A stretch of DNA of 64,000 nucleotides from CAIKZZ01 sp035604595 (GCA_035604595.1 DATNIE010000028.1:1-64000); one strand, 5' to 3'; shown: positions 7,069 to 16,057, counted from the stretch's first letter. Translations and numbers: made by a program. The notes: generated by a model from the letters alone, not told the origin.

Positions 7069-8139
7069 TCAGCCGGCGCCCGTCTTGCGCCGCTGCTGCG
7101 CGAGCGCCCAGCCGACGTGCTCGCGCACCAGCGCCGAGGGGTGGTCGGCGCGGGCCTCGAGCGCTTGCTGTACTCCCGGCTCCGCCGGCGCATTGCCGAG
7201 CGCCACCGCGACGTTGCGCAGCCACCGCTCGTGGCCGATCCGCCGGATCGGGCTCCCTTGGAAGTGCGCATCGAACTCGCTCGCGGACCACGCGAACAGA
7301 CTCGTGAGCCGCGGCGCGTCGAGCCCGTGGCGTGGCTCGAAGCCGGGCACGGACGTGACCCGCGCGAACTTGTTCCACGGGCAGACCAGCTGGCAGTCGT
7401 CGCAGCCGTAGATCCGGTTACCGATCGGCGCGCGCAGTTCCTCCGGAATCGTTCCCTTGAGCTCGATCGTCAGGTACGAGATGCAGCGTCGCGCATCGAG
7501 CCGGTAGGGCGCGATAATCGCACCCGTCGGGCAGGCAGGAATGCACGCGGCGCAGCTGCCGCAGTGCGCGCTGGCCGGCGGGTCGATCGGCAGCTCGAGG
7601 TCGGTGTAGAGCTCGCCGAGGAAGAAATAGGACCCCGCGTGGCTGTTGATGAGATTCGTGTGCTTGCCGATCCAGCCGAGCCCGGCATTGCGGGCAAGGG
7701 GCTTTTCGAGCACGGGCCCGGTATCGACGAATACCCGGTAGCCAAACGGGCCGATGCGCCGGCCAAGCTGATCGGCAAGCTGCTGCAGTCGGCCGCGCAT
7801 CAGCCGGTGATAGTCCCGGCCGAGCGCGTACCGGGAGACATAGCCGAGCGAGGGGTCGGAAAGCACGGCCTGCGCCGGCCGCGCGGCGCCCGGCCAGTAG
7901 TCGAGGCGGACGGTTATCACCCGCACCGTCCCGGCCTTGATGGCCGCGGGACGTGCCCGCCGGGCCCCAAAACGCTCCATATAGTGGAGCTCGCCATGCA
8001 AGCCCGCGGCCAGCCATTCGAGCAGTCGCGCCTCGTCGTCCGCGAGGTCGATGCCGGCGATCCCGACCTCGTCAAAGCCGAGCGCCAGCGCCAGGCCCTT
8101 GAGTTCGGCCGCGAATTCCGGGTGCGACGGGTCGTTCAT
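7069..8139 (-). CDS. queG: epoxyqueuosine reductase
   Basis: Last step of queuosine tRNA modification: reduces epoxyqueuosine in tRNA using a cobalamin and two 4Fe-4S clusters. 356 residues from ATG 8139 (MNDPSHPEF). Ferredoxin-like cysteines are CGSCAACIPACPTG (C193, C196, C199, C203) and CDDCQLVCPWN (C246, C249, C253). The GELYTDLELP and GWIGKHTNLI regions precede them. The C-terminal HEAT-like part (WLRNVAVALGNAP, HVGWALAQQ) is present. Divergent from nnr, with 46 bases between, and convergent with the kinase gene. Confidence 0.95.
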   Translation of the reverse strand: MNDPSHPEFAAELKGLALALGFDEVGIAGIDLADDEARLLEWLAAGLHGELHYMERFGARRARPAAIKAGTVRVITVRLDYWPGAARPAQAVLSDPSLGYVSRYALGRDYHRLMRGRLQQLADQLGRRIGPFGYRVFVDTGPVLEKPLARNAGLGWIGKHTNLINSHAGSYFFLGELYTDLELPIDPPASAHCGSCAACIPACPTGAIIAPYRLDARRCISYLTIELKGTIPEELRAPIGNRIYGCDDCQLVCPWNKFARVTSVPGFEPRHGLDAPRLTSLFAWSASEFDAHFQGSPIRRIGHERWLRNVAVALGNAPAEPGVQQALEARADHPSALVREHVGWALAQQRRKTGAG

Positions 8140-8185
8140 CGGAGTCAGTCGAGTATAGAACCGCGAGCTACGCGATAATCGGCCG

Positions 8186-9679
8186 GTGCAGCCGCTACCC
8201 ATTTTGATCCATTCGACCGCAGCCATCCGGGCGGCCGACCGCCATGCCATCGACGTGCTCGGGATCCCCGGCTACACGCTGATGACGCGCGCGGGCGAGG
8301 CGGCGCTGGGTGCGCTGCGCGCCCAGTGGCCGCTGGCGCGACGCATCCTCGTGATCTGCGGGCGCGGCAACAACGGCGGCGATGGCTACGTGCTGGCGCG
8401 TTACGCGCAGGCCGCGGGGCTCACCGTCACCGTGACCGCCCCGGCGGGGCCGCCGGCCGACGGCGATGCCGCCCGCGCGGCAAGGGACTGGGCGGCAACC
8501 GGCGGGCGCACCGAACCGTGGCACGAGGCGCTCCTCGCCCACGCCGATCTCGTGGTCGATGCGCTGCTCGGGACCGGGCTCACCCGCGCCGTCGAGCGGC
8601 CGCTCGCCGCAGTGATTGCAAGCGCGAACGACGCCGCCCGTCCGATCCTCGCGCTCGACACGCCCTCAGGCCTCGACACCGAGACGGGCCTTCCGCACGG
8701 TGCGGCCATGCGGGCGACGCTGACGGTCACCTTCGTGGGTCTCAAGCCAGGCTTTTTTCTGGGGCTCGGGCCCGAGTACGTCGGGCGGCTCGTCTGCGAT
8801 GATCTCGACGTGCCAGCGAGCGCGTTCGGCTCCTCGCTCGGAGTCCTCAGGCGCATCACGGACGCGGATCTCAGGCGGGCGCTGCCGCAGCGCGCGCGCA
8901 CGGCACACAAGGGAACGTTCGGAAGGGTACTCGTGATCGCCGGTGGCGCGGGCATGGCCGGCGCCGCGCGGCTCGCGGGCGAGGCTGCGCTGCGCGTCGG
9001 GGCAGGGCTCGTCACGCTCGCCACCTGGCCCGCGCATGCGGCCGCGATCGCGGCTGGCCGCCCAGAGCTCATCTGCATCGGCGTCGAGGAGCCGACAGCC
9101 CTCGGGGCGCTGCTCGCATCCGCTGACGTCGTCGCGATCGGTCCGGGCCTCGGACGCACGGCGTGGGCGAGCGGCCTCGTCGAGGCCGCGTTCGCGACCG
9201 GTAAGCCGCTCGTCGTTGATGCCGACGCGCTCAATGCACTCGCGCGTGCGCCTGTTGCGCGTGGCGGCTGGTGTCTGACGCCGCACCCGGGCGAGGCAGG
9301 GCGATTACTCGGGATGGACGCTGACTCCGTCCAGAAGGACCGGCTCGCGGCGGTCCGCGCACTGGTTGCCCGCTACGACGGGGTTGCGGTCCTGAAGGGA
9401 GCCGGCACGCTGATTGCCGAGGCGGACCGGCCCGCCTACGTTTGCGAGCGGGGCAACCCGGGCATGGCCGCGGCCGGCATGGGTGACGTGCTGACGGGGG
9501 TCATCGCCGCGATCGCGGCTCAGCAGCCGGATCCGGGTGCGGCGCTGGGCCTTGCGGCCGCGGTCGGCGTGCTGGTGCATGCGAGCGCCGGGGACCTCGC
9601 GGCACGCGCCGGCGAGCGCGGGCTGCTGGCGACGGACGTGATCGCGCAGTTGCCCGCATGCGTGAACCCGACCAGCTGA
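8186..9679 (+). CDS. nnr: bifunctional NAD(P)H-hydrate epimerase / dehydratase
   Basis: Repairs damaged NADHX and NADPHX. Residues about 10-215 are the YjeF-N epimerase domain (RAGEAALGAL, CGRGNNGGDGYVLAR, ALLGTGLTR, DTPSGLDTETG). Residues about 225-490 are the ADP-dependent dehydratase (HKGTFGRVLVIAGG, IGPGLGRTAW, LTPHPGEAGRLLG, NPGMAAAGMGDVLTGVIAA). 497 residues. The start is GTG 8186; a -10-like GATAAT at 8174-8179 lies only six bases before it, so the message may be leaderless. Overlaps tsaE by 22 bases. Confidence 0.95.
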   Translation: MQPLPILIHSTAAIRAADRHAIDVLGIPGYTLMTRAGEAALGALRAQWPLARRILVICGRGNNGGDGYVLARYAQAAGLTVTVTAPAGPPADGDAARAARDWAATGGRTEPWHEALLAHADLVVDALLGTGLTRAVERPLAAVIASANDAARPILALDTPSGLDTETGLPHGAAMRATLTVTFVGLKPGFFLGLGPEYVGRLVCDDLDVPASAFGSSLGVLRRITDADLRRALPQRARTAHKGTFGRVLVIAGGAGMAGAARLAGEAALRVGAGLVTLATWPAHAAAIAAGRPELICIGVEEPTALGALLASADVVAIGPGLGRTAWASGLVEAAFATGKPLVVDADALNALARAPVARGGWCLTPHPGEAGRLLGMDADSVQKDRLAAVRALVARYDGVAVLKGAGTLIAEADRPAYVCERGNPGMAAAGMGDVLTGVIAAIAAQQPDPGAALGLAAAVGVLVHASAGDLAARAGERGLLATDVIAQLPACVNPTS

Positions 9680-10155
9680 GTGCCGCGCTTGCCGACGAGG
9701 CGGCGACGCGGGCGGCCGGCGCGGCGCTTGCCCGGGCACTCGACTCGGCGGGCGCGGATAGCGTCCTCGTGACCCTCGCCGGCGAGCTCGGCACGGGCAA
9801 GACGACACTGGCGCGCGGCTTTCTCGAGGCGCTCGGGGTCCGCGGGCCAGTGCGCAGCCCCTCCTACCCGCTCGTCGAGTCCTATCGGGCGGGCGCGCGC
9901 ACGGTCCACCACTGCGATTGGTACCGCCTGTCGGCTGCGCAGGAGCTCGAGGGGCTCGGCTTTCGGGAGCTGGTGGGGGCAGGCCAGTGGATCCTGATTG
10001 AGTGGCCGGAGCGCGCCCCGGCCGTGGCGGCTCGCGCCGACCTGGCGCTCAACCTGACGTACGCGCCCGCGGGGCGCGACCTTGTCGTTTCCGCCGGTTC
10101 GCCGACGGGCCGACAGGTGGTTGCGAGGCTCAAGACAGATAAAGCTTTAGGATGA
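9658..10155 (+). CDS. tsaE: tRNA t6A-modification ATPase
   Basis: ATPase partner of TsaB/TsaD in making threonylcarbamoyl-adenosine at position 37 of ANN-decoding tRNAs. 165 residues with Walker A GELGTGKTTLARG (about 42-54), SPSYPLVESY, HHCDWYRL, and the Walker B-like region ILIEWPERAP. ATG 9658 lies inside the end of nnr, so the two are translationally coupled. The gene position between nnr and the amidase is the same as in E. coli. Confidence 0.93.
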   Translation: MREPDQLSAALADEAATRAAGAALARALDSAGADSVLVTLAGELGTGKTTLARGFLEALGVRGPVRSPSYPLVESYRAGARTVHHCDWYRLSAAQELEGLGFRELVGAGQWILIEWPERAPAVAARADLALNLTYAPAGRDLVVSAGSPTGRQVVARLKTDKALG

Positions 10156-10212
10156 ACTTGTAGGTCCATAATCCGATTTGAGTTTTTTGATCTTCGGGGC
10201 TAGAGTCCGCGC

Positions 10213-11502
10213 ATGCAACGCCCGCTGCGAGACCGACTGTGTGCCCTGTGTGAGTGGCTCGCGCCGGCCGCGTGCGCGCTCGCTCTACTGGGCGTCACAT
10301 CCGCGGCCGGGGCCGCCCCGGTCGCGCTCAAGACACTCGACGTCACCGGCACCCCCGATGCAACGCATCTAGTCCTCGATCTCGGCGGTTCCGCGAGCGC
10401 CTCGCTCTTCACCCTCACGCGGCCCGATCGGGTCGTCGTCGACCTCAAAGCGGTCGTCGTCGACCGGCAGCGGCTGAAGGTCCCGGCGGCGCAGGGGCTC
10501 GTCCGGAAGGTCCGTCTGGCACCGCGCGACGGCGGCGTGCTGCGGATCGTGCTCGAGGTCGACCGCCAGGTGCGGGCGCACTGGGTCGCGAACGAGAACG
10601 CCGTCGGCGAGGACCGCCGGCTGACCGTCGAGCTCGCGCCGCTCGGCGCGGACCTGGCGGGCGCGACTGCAGTGCCTGCGGAGGCACCGGCGGCACCGCC
10701 CGAGCGAAAGCTGTCCCTGGCGACGCGCGACCTCATCATCGCGGTCGATGCCGGCCATGGCGGCGACGACCCGGGCGCGACCGGCCGGGACGGCACCCGC
10801 GAGAAAGACGTGACGCTTGCGGTCGCGCGCGTGCTGGCCGCACGAATCAATTCCGAGCCCGGCATGCGCGCGGTCCTCACGCGCAATGGCGATTACTTCG
10901 TGCCGCTGCGCGAGCGGATCCGCCGGGCGCGGGTCGCGCAGGCGGATCTGTTCGTGTCAGTGCACGCCGATGCGGTGGTCGACCGCAGCGTCGCGGGGTC
11001 CTCGGTGTACGTGCTGTCGCAGCGGGGCGCCTCGAGCGAGGCGGCCAAATGGCTCGCCGACCGGGAGAATGCAGCCGACCTCGTCGGCGGGGTCTCGCTC
11101 GATGACAAGGACGACGTCCTGGCCTCGGTATTGCTCGACCTGTCGCAGTCGGCGGCGATGAGCGCCAGCATGGTGGCAGCCGAGAAGGTGCTCGATGAGC
11201 TCAACGAGGTCGGCGAGGTCCGCAAAGCTCGCGTGCAGCAAGCCGGCTTCGTCGTATTGAAGTCGCCCGATGTCCCGTCGCTCTTGATCGAGACCGCGTA
11301 CATCACGAACCCCGGCGAGGAGCGACGCCTGCGAGATCCGCACCACCAGGCACGCCTCGCGGAGGCGATCCTGACCGGCATCCGCAACTACTTCCGCGAG
11401 AACCCGCCGCCCGGTACGCGCCTCGCGATGCTCGCGGCGTCGGCGGCAGGAAGTGGCGCTGCCGGCGGCGCTGCCGCGCCAGCGAGCGCGCTTCGGCGCT
11501 GA
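10213..11502 (+). CDS. amiC: N-acetylmuramoyl-L-alanine amidase, AmiC type
   Basis: Periplasmic zinc amidase that cleaves the amide between muramic acid and the stem peptide during daughter-cell separation. Signal peptide about 1-34 (ALALLGVTSAAGA), an AMIN domain about 36-140 for envelope targeting, then an amidase_3 catalytic domain about 175-395 with AVDAGHGGDDPGA (zinc His), REKDVTLAVAR, LFVSVHADA and LLIETAYITNP (catalytic Glu region). 429 residues with an Ala/Gly-rich tail and no LysM, which favours AmiC/AmiA over LysM-containing AmiB. A -35/-10-like pair TTGAGT-17-TAGAGT (10178-10206) ends six bases before ATG, so a leaderless transcript is possible. Confidence 0.93.
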   Translation: MQRPLRDRLCALCEWLAPAACALALLGVTSAAGAAPVALKTLDVTGTPDATHLVLDLGGSASASLFTLTRPDRVVVDLKAVVVDRQRLKVPAAQGLVRKVRLAPRDGGVLRIVLEVDRQVRAHWVANENAVGEDRRLTVELAPLGADLAGATAVPAEAPAAPPERKLSLATRDLIIAVDAGHGGDDPGATGRDGTREKDVTLAVARVLAARINSEPGMRAVLTRNGDYFVPLRERIRRARVAQADLFVSVHADAVVDRSVAGSSVYVLSQRGASSEAAKWLADRENAADLVGGVSLDDKDDVLASVLLDLSQSAAMSASMVAAEKVLDELNEVGEVRKARVQQAGFVVLKSPDVPSLLIETAYITNPGEERRLRDPHHQARLAEAILTGIRNYFRENPPPGTRLAMLAASAAGSGAAGGAAAPASALRR

Positions 11503-11553
11503 GCGACTGCTAGACTCGGGCACCGCGGCGGGCCACTCCCGGCGCGGTTGCGC

Positions 11554-13338
11554 ATGTCGATCCGCGTCCTTCCCTCGCACCTAGTCAACCAGATCGCTGC
11601 CGGCGAGGTCGTCGAGCGGCCGGCGTCCGTCGTCAAGGAACTCGTCGAGAACGCGATCGATTCGGGAGCCCGGAGGATCGAGGTCGCGGTCGAGAAGGGG
11701 GGCGTCGCGCTGATTGCGGTGCGCGATGACGGCGGGGGGATCGACGCCGCCGAGCTCGGGCTCGCGATCGAACGGCACGCGACCAGCAAGATCTCGAGCC
11801 TCGAGGATCTCGAGCACATCGCGAGCCTCGGCTTTCGGGGCGAGGCGCTGCCCAGCATCGCCTCCGTCGCGCGCCTGACGCTGACCTCCCGCCGCCTGCC
11901 GGCGAGCCACGGCATGTGCATCGAGGTCGCCGCCGGAGTCGCGGCCGAGCCGCGCCCGGCGCCCCATCCGCCGGGGACGTCGGTGGAGGTGCGCGACCTG
12001 TTCTTCAATGTGCCAGCCCGGCGCAAGTTCGTGCGCAGCGCCGCCACCGAGTTCCAGCACATCGAGCGCATGCTGATACGCCTGGCGCTCAGCCGTCCGG
12101 ACGTGGGCTTCGTCCTGACTCACAACGGCAGGCGAAGCTTTGCGCTCGAGGCGGCGCCGGATCGCGGCGCGGCGGAGCGACGACTCGCGGTGCTCCTCGG
12201 CGAGGAATTTCTGGCCGGCGCGCTGTACGTCGAGCACGCGGCGCTGGGTCTCACGCTCTCTGGCTGGCTCGGCCTTCCGACGTACTCGCGGGCGCAGCCC
12301 GACGAGCAGCACTTCATCGTCAACGGACGGGCCGTGCGCGACCGCTTTCTCGCCAACGCCGTGCGCCAGGGTTACCGCGACGTGCTGTTTCACGGCCGCC
12401 ACCCGGCCTACGTGCTGTCTCTGGCGCTCAATCCAGAGCGGGTCGACGTGAACGCGCATCCGCAGAAGCTCGAGCTGCGCTTCCGGGACGGCCGGACCGT
12501 TCACGACTTCGTGATGCGCACCGTCGAGAGCGCGCTCGCGACGACCCGGCCGGCAGCCGGGCTCGCGGGTCCCGTGCCCATTGACGCGCGCGTTGCGGTC
12601 GGCGCGTCGAGAGAGGCTGACACGGGGCAGTCCCAGTCGGCCCTCGGGCTGATGCGCCCGCCGTCGATACCCGGACGCATCGACTGGTCCGCGCTCGTCG
12701 CGGCGGCGCCGTCGTCTACCGGCGCCGACCGGGACAGCGACAGCGGCGCGCGCATCCCGCCGCTCGGCTTTGCACTCGGCCAGGTGCATGGAATCTACAT
12801 CCTGGCCGAGACCGCCGACGGGCTCGCGCTTATCGACATGCATGCTGCCCACGAGCGGGTGCTCTACGAGCAGTTGAAGCACGCCCGTGCCAGCGGCGGC
12901 GTGCCGCGGCAGGCGCTGCTCGTGCCGCAGGTGCTCGAGTTCAGCGAGGCGGAGGCCGAGCTCGCCGCAGAGCAGGCGCCGGCGCTCGCCGAGCTCGGCA
13001 TCGTCGTCGATCGCCTGGGCGCCCGGCAGCTCGCCGTGCGCGCGATGCCGGTCGCCTTCGGCAGCCGGGATCTCGGAGGCCTCGTGCGCGATGCGCTGAT
13101 CGAGCTCGCCGAGCGCGGCACGACCGCACGGGTTGCCGACGCCGAGGAACGGTTGCTCGCGACGGTCGCGTGCCACGCGGCCGTCCGGGCGCATCGGCGC
13201 CTGACCCTCACGGAGATGAACGCGCTGCTCCGGGACATGGAGCGCACCGATCGCGCCGATCAGTGCAACCACGGCCGGCCGACCTGGGTGCGCCTCACGC
13301 TCGAGGAGCTGGACCGCCTGTTCCTGCGCGGCCGCTGA
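11554..13338 (+). CDS. mutL: DNA mismatch repair protein MutL, with endonuclease-type motif
   Basis: Links MutS mismatch recognition to strand processing. The N-terminal GHKL ATPase shows NQIAAGEVVERPASVVKEL, VRDDGGGID and GFRGEALPSI; the transducer region has HFIVNGRAVRD and VDVNAHPQK. After a linker rich in Ala/Ser/Pro, the C-terminal domain has DMHAAHERVLYE, matching the metal-binding DxHAxxExxxxE motif of endonuclease-type MutLs, plus ACHAAVRAH and NHGRPTWV. 594 residues from ATG 11554, preferred over TTG 11548 because homologues begin at MSIR-LP. The endonuclease motif implies nicking by MutL rather than MutH; no mutH is visible. Confidence 0.95.
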   Translation: MSIRVLPSHLVNQIAAGEVVERPASVVKELVENAIDSGARRIEVAVEKGGVALIAVRDDGGGIDAAELGLAIERHATSKISSLEDLEHIASLGFRGEALPSIASVARLTLTSRRLPASHGMCIEVAAGVAAEPRPAPHPPGTSVEVRDLFFNVPARRKFVRSAATEFQHIERMLIRLALSRPDVGFVLTHNGRRSFALEAAPDRGAAERRLAVLLGEEFLAGALYVEHAALGLTLSGWLGLPTYSRAQPDEQHFIVNGRAVRDRFLANAVRQGYRDVLFHGRHPAYVLSLALNPERVDVNAHPQKLELRFRDGRTVHDFVMRTVESALATTRPAAGLAGPVPIDARVAVGASREADTGQSQSALGLMRPPSIPGRIDWSALVAAAPSSTGADRDSDSGARIPPLGFALGQVHGIYILAETADGLALIDMHAAHERVLYEQLKHARASGGVPRQALLVPQVLEFSEAEAELAAEQAPALAELGIVVDRLGARQLAVRAMPVAFGSRDLGGLVRDALIELAERGTTARVADAEERLLATVACHAAVRAHRRLTLTEMNALLRDMERTDRADQCNHGRPTWVRLTLEELDRLFLRGR

Positions 13339-14298
13339 ATGATGCGCGCGGTGATCCTGATGATGGGCCCGACCGGTGCCGGCAAGACCGACACCGCGCT
13401 CGCGCTCGCCGAGAGGCTGCCCGTCGAGATCGTCAGCGTCGACTCGGCGATGGTGTACCGCGGGCTCGACATCGGGACCGCCAAACCGTCGGCCGCCGTC
13501 CGCGCCCGCGTGCTCCACCATCTGATCGACATCCGCGATCCGGCCGAGCGCTACTCGGCCGGCGAGTTCATGCGCGATGCGCGCCTGGCAATCACTGCCA
13601 TCCGTGCGCGCGGGCGGCTCCCGCTGCTGGTCGGCGGGACGATGCTCTACTTCCGCGCCCTGCAGTCGGGTCTCGCGGAGCTGCCGGGAGCGGACGTGCG
13701 AGTGCGCGCGCAACTCGATGCCCGGGGGGCGGCCGAGGGCTGGCCGGCGCTGCACGCCGAGCTCGCGACCGTGGATCCCGAGGCGGCGCGGCGGATCGGG
13801 CCGAGCGATGCGCAGCGGATCCAGCGGGCGCTCGAAGTTCATGCGCTCACAGGCCAGCCGCTCAGCACGCTGCAGCGGGAGGACCTGCGCGGGGGTTCGG
13901 GCGAGGAGTATCTGAAACTCGTGATCGCGCCCCCCGCGCGGGCCGACCTCAATGCGGAGCTTGAGCGGCGCTTCGATGCGATGCTCACAGCCGGATTGCT
14001 GGATGAGGTCGCAGCACTGCGAGCGCGCGGCGACCTCACTCCCGGCCTGCCCGCGATCCGCGCGGTCGGCTACCGCCAGCTCTGGGCGCACCTTGCGGGC
14101 GAGTGCGACCTCGCAACGGCGCGCCTCGCCGCGATCCGGGCGACCCGCCAGCTCGCGAAGCGCCAGTACACCTGGCTCCGGGCCGAGCCCGGGGCGGCAT
14201 GGTTCAGGGCCGGGAGCGGGCGGCTCGTCGATGACCTCGCGGCCCGGCTCGAGGAATGGAATTTGCGGCACTGCAAAGCGTCAGACACCGTGTGCTAG
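13339..14298 (+). CDS. miaA: tRNA dimethylallyltransferase
   Basis: Transfers the dimethylallyl group to A37 of UNN-decoding tRNAs. 319 residues with P-loop GPTGAGKTDTALAL near the start, VSVDSAMVYRGLDIGTAKP, HHLIDIRDPAERYSAG, VGGTMLYFRAL, DAQRIQRALEV, and the C-terminal GYRQLWAHL and ATRQLAKRQYTWLR. ATG 13339 directly follows the mutL stop; ATG 13342 is an alternative. The order mutL-miaA-hfq is the standard superoperon. Confidence 0.95.
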   Translation: MMRAVILMMGPTGAGKTDTALALAERLPVEIVSVDSAMVYRGLDIGTAKPSAAVRARVLHHLIDIRDPAERYSAGEFMRDARLAITAIRARGRLPLLVGGTMLYFRALQSGLAELPGADVRVRAQLDARGAAEGWPALHAELATVDPEAARRIGPSDAQRIQRALEVHALTGQPLSTLQREDLRGGSGEEYLKLVIAPPARADLNAELERRFDAMLTAGLLDEVAALRARGDLTPGLPAIRAVGYRQLWAHLAGECDLATARLAAIRATRQLAKRQYTWLRAEPGAAWFRAGSGRLVDDLAARLEEWNLRHCKASDTVC

Positions 14299-14301
14299 TA
14301 T
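14293..14301 (+). promoter_or_regulatory. possible extended -10 promoter for hfq
   Basis: TGCTAGTAT overlaps the end of miaA and matches an extended -10 (TGn followed by TAGTAT at 14296-14301). No clear -35 is seen, which extended -10 promoters tolerate. Transcription from here would begin within the hairpin at 14306-14332. In E. coli, hfq has its own promoters near the end of miaA. Confidence 0.3.
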
Positions 14302-14305
14302 TTTT

Positions 14306-14332
14306 GGCATCCGGCCCCATAGTCCGGATGCC
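14306..14332 (+). other. strong hairpin in the hfq leader
   Basis: GGCATCCGG (14306-14314) pairs perfectly with CCGGATGCC (14324-14332) over a 9-base loop, about 85 bases before hfq. No U-run follows on either strand, so it does not look like a terminator. It could protect the 5' end of an hfq transcript, or take part in Hfq autoregulation; that role is inferred from its position only. Confidence 0.45.
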
Positions 14333-14416
14333 CCGCGCTAACTGAACCGACGACGGCCATGGCACGGCGACGGCAGCGGGTACGAATTAGTCGATTAAGA
14401 ACAAGGAGATACGACA

Positions 14417-14674
14417 ATGGCCAAAGGCCAGTCCCTGCAGGACCCCTTCCTGAACGCACTGCGCAAGGAACGCGTGCCGGTGTCGATCTACCTGGTCAAC
14501 GGCATCAAGCTGCAAGGTCATATCGACTCGTTCGATCAGTTCGTCGTCCTCCTGAAAAACAGCGTCAGCCAAATGGTCTACAAGCACGCGATCTCGACGG
14601 TCGTGCCGGCGCGCAACGTGCGGTTGCCGAGCGGCGAGGGCGGAGAAGTCGGCGAGGAGCCGGCGGCCGAATGA
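14417..14674 (+). CDS. hfq: RNA chaperone Hfq
   Basis: Hexameric Sm-like protein that pairs small RNAs with mRNAs. 85 residues: GQSLQDPFLNALRKERVPVS, VNGIKLQGHIDSFDQFVV and the Sm2 motif MVYKHAISTVVPAR, with a short acidic C-tail, shorter than the 102-residue E. coli protein. AAGGAGA lies about ten bases upstream of ATG 14417, one of the clearest ribosome-binding sites in the window. hflX follows after 36 bases. Confidence 0.98.
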   Translation: MAKGQSLQDPFLNALRKERVPVSIYLVNGIKLQGHIDSFDQFVVLLKNSVSQMVYKHAISTVVPARNVRLPSGEGGEVGEEPAAE

Positions 14675-14710
14675 CCCGTCTTAAGCGCCGCGCGCTCCCG
14701 GAGCGAGCCG

Positions 14711-16057
14711 TTGTTTGATCGCCCGCGAAGCGGCGAACGTGCCCTCCTGGTCCGCATCGGTCTTGGCGCACCGGTGGCTGCGGCCGAGCTGCAGGAGTTC
14801 GAGGCGCTCGCGGTCTCTGCCGGCGCGATTCCCGTGGGCAGCATCAGCGGCGCCCGCGCGCGCCCGGATCCGCGGTTCTTCGTCGGCAGCGGCAAGGCGC
14901 AGGAGCTGAAGCTGCGCGCCGCCGAGACGAGTGCGGACGTCATTTTGGTCGACCACCCGCTGTCGCCGAGTCAGGAGCGCAACCTCGAGAAGCTCACCGA
15001 GCGGCGCGTGCTCGACCGCAGCGGGCTGATTCTCGACATCTTCGCGCAGCGCGCGCGCAGCCACGAGGGCAAGCTGCAGGTCGAGCTCGCGCAATTGAAG
15101 CACCTGGCGACACGTCTGGTGCGGGGCTGGACCCACCTCGAGCGCCAGAAGGGCGGCATCGGCCTCAGAGGTCCGGGCGAGACGCAGCTCGAGACCGACC
15201 GGCGGCTGATCAACAACCGGATTCGTACGCTCAACCGGCGTCTCGAGCGGCTCGCCCTGCAGCGCGACACCGGTCGGCAGACACGCAAGGAGGTCCCGAT
15301 GCCGGGCGCCGCCCTCGTCGGCTACACCAACGCCGGCAAGTCGACGCTGTTCAACGTGCTGACCGGGGCGTCGAGCTACACGGCGGACCAGCTGTTCGCG
15401 ACGCTCGATCCGACCGTCCGGCGCCTCAAGCTGCCGCACTGCCCCGAGATCGTGCTCGCCGACACCGTCGGATTCATCCGCGACCTGCCCCACGAGCTCA
15501 TTGCGGCGTTCCGCTCCACGCTCCTTGAGGCGCGCGAGGCCGAACTGCATCTGCACGTCATTGACGCCGCGGATCCGGAGCGCGGCGAGCGGATCGAGCA
15601 GGTCCAGGAAGTGCTCCGATCGATCGGCAGCGACCGCATCCCGCAGCTCGAGGTCTATAACAAGGTGGATCTGCTTGCCGGCGAGGGCCCGCGGGTCGAG
15701 CGCGATGAGGCCGGCCTCGTCCGCCGCGTGTGGCTGTCGGCCGCAACCGGCGTCGGCCTGGAACTGCTGCACGCGGCGCTCGCCGAGCGCTTCGGCGCGC
15801 GGCTCGCGCGGGTGCGGCTGCACCTGTCGGCCCACCACGGACGGGCGCGCGCGGAACTGTTCCGGCGCGCCGCCATCCTCGGCGAGACCGTGGCCGAGGA
15901 CGGCGGCTGGGACCTCGAGGTCGAGCTCGCCGAGCGCGACCTTCTGGACCTGTGCCGGCGCGAGAACCTGACCCCGCCGGCCCCGGCCGCCCGCGCGCCT
16001 TGTCTCACCCGGGGCGGGTTCCTACAATCACGGCCCGCCGCCGCGCGCTCGCTGTGA
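14711..16057 (+). CDS. hflX: ribosome-splitting GTPase HflX
   Basis: GTPase that binds the 50S subunit and rescues stalled ribosomes. 448 residues from a TTG start (LFDRPRSGERALLV matches the E. coli N-terminus MFDRYDAGEQ), with GGAGCGAG upstream. HflX domain about 1-195, with RGPGETQLETDRR; G domain about 197-360, with GYTNAGKSTLFN, DTVGFIRDLP and YNKVDLL. The C-terminal part covers HLSAHHGRARAELFRRAAI. The last 50 or so residues are weakly conserved, and the next promoter lies within them. Confidence 0.95.
   Translation: MFDRPRSGERALLVRIGLGAPVAAAELQEFEALAVSAGAIPVGSISGARARPDPRFFVGSGKAQELKLRAAETSADVILVDHPLSPSQERNLEKLTERRVLDRSGLILDIFAQRARSHEGKLQVELAQLKHLATRLVRGWTHLERQKGGIGLRGPGETQLETDRRLINNRIRTLNRRLERLALQRDTGRQTRKEVPMPGAALVGYTNAGKSTLFNVLTGASSYTADQLFATLDPTVRRLKLPHCPEIVLADTVGFIRDLPHELIAAFRSTLLEAREAELHLHVIDAADPERGERIEQVQEVLRSIGSDRIPQLEVYNKVDLLAGEGPRVERDEAGLVRRVWLSAATGVGLELLHAALAERFGARLARVRLHLSAHHGRARAELFRRAAILGETVAEDGGWDLEVELAERDLLDLCRRENLTPPAPAARAPCLTRGGFLQSRPAAARSL
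16000..16028 (+). promoter_or_regulatory. promoter for hflK-hflC inside the hflX 3' end
   Basis: TTGTCT (16000-16005), a 17-base spacer, and TACAAT (16023-16028) form a good sigma-70 pair inside the last codons of hflX, about 65 bases before the hflK ATG. It would let hflKC be expressed separately from hfq-hflX. Confidence 0.5.

Noticed and set aside
11581..14271. 896-codon open frame on the minus strand across mutL and miaA
   Set aside because: The plus strand encodes conserved MutL and MiaA throughout. In very GC-rich DNA stops are rare in the shadow frames; the antisense product is Arg/Gln/His-rich with no family motifs.
14306..14332. Hairpin after miaA considered as a terminator
   Set aside because: No U-run on either strand after the stem, and hfq is normally co-transcribed with miaA.
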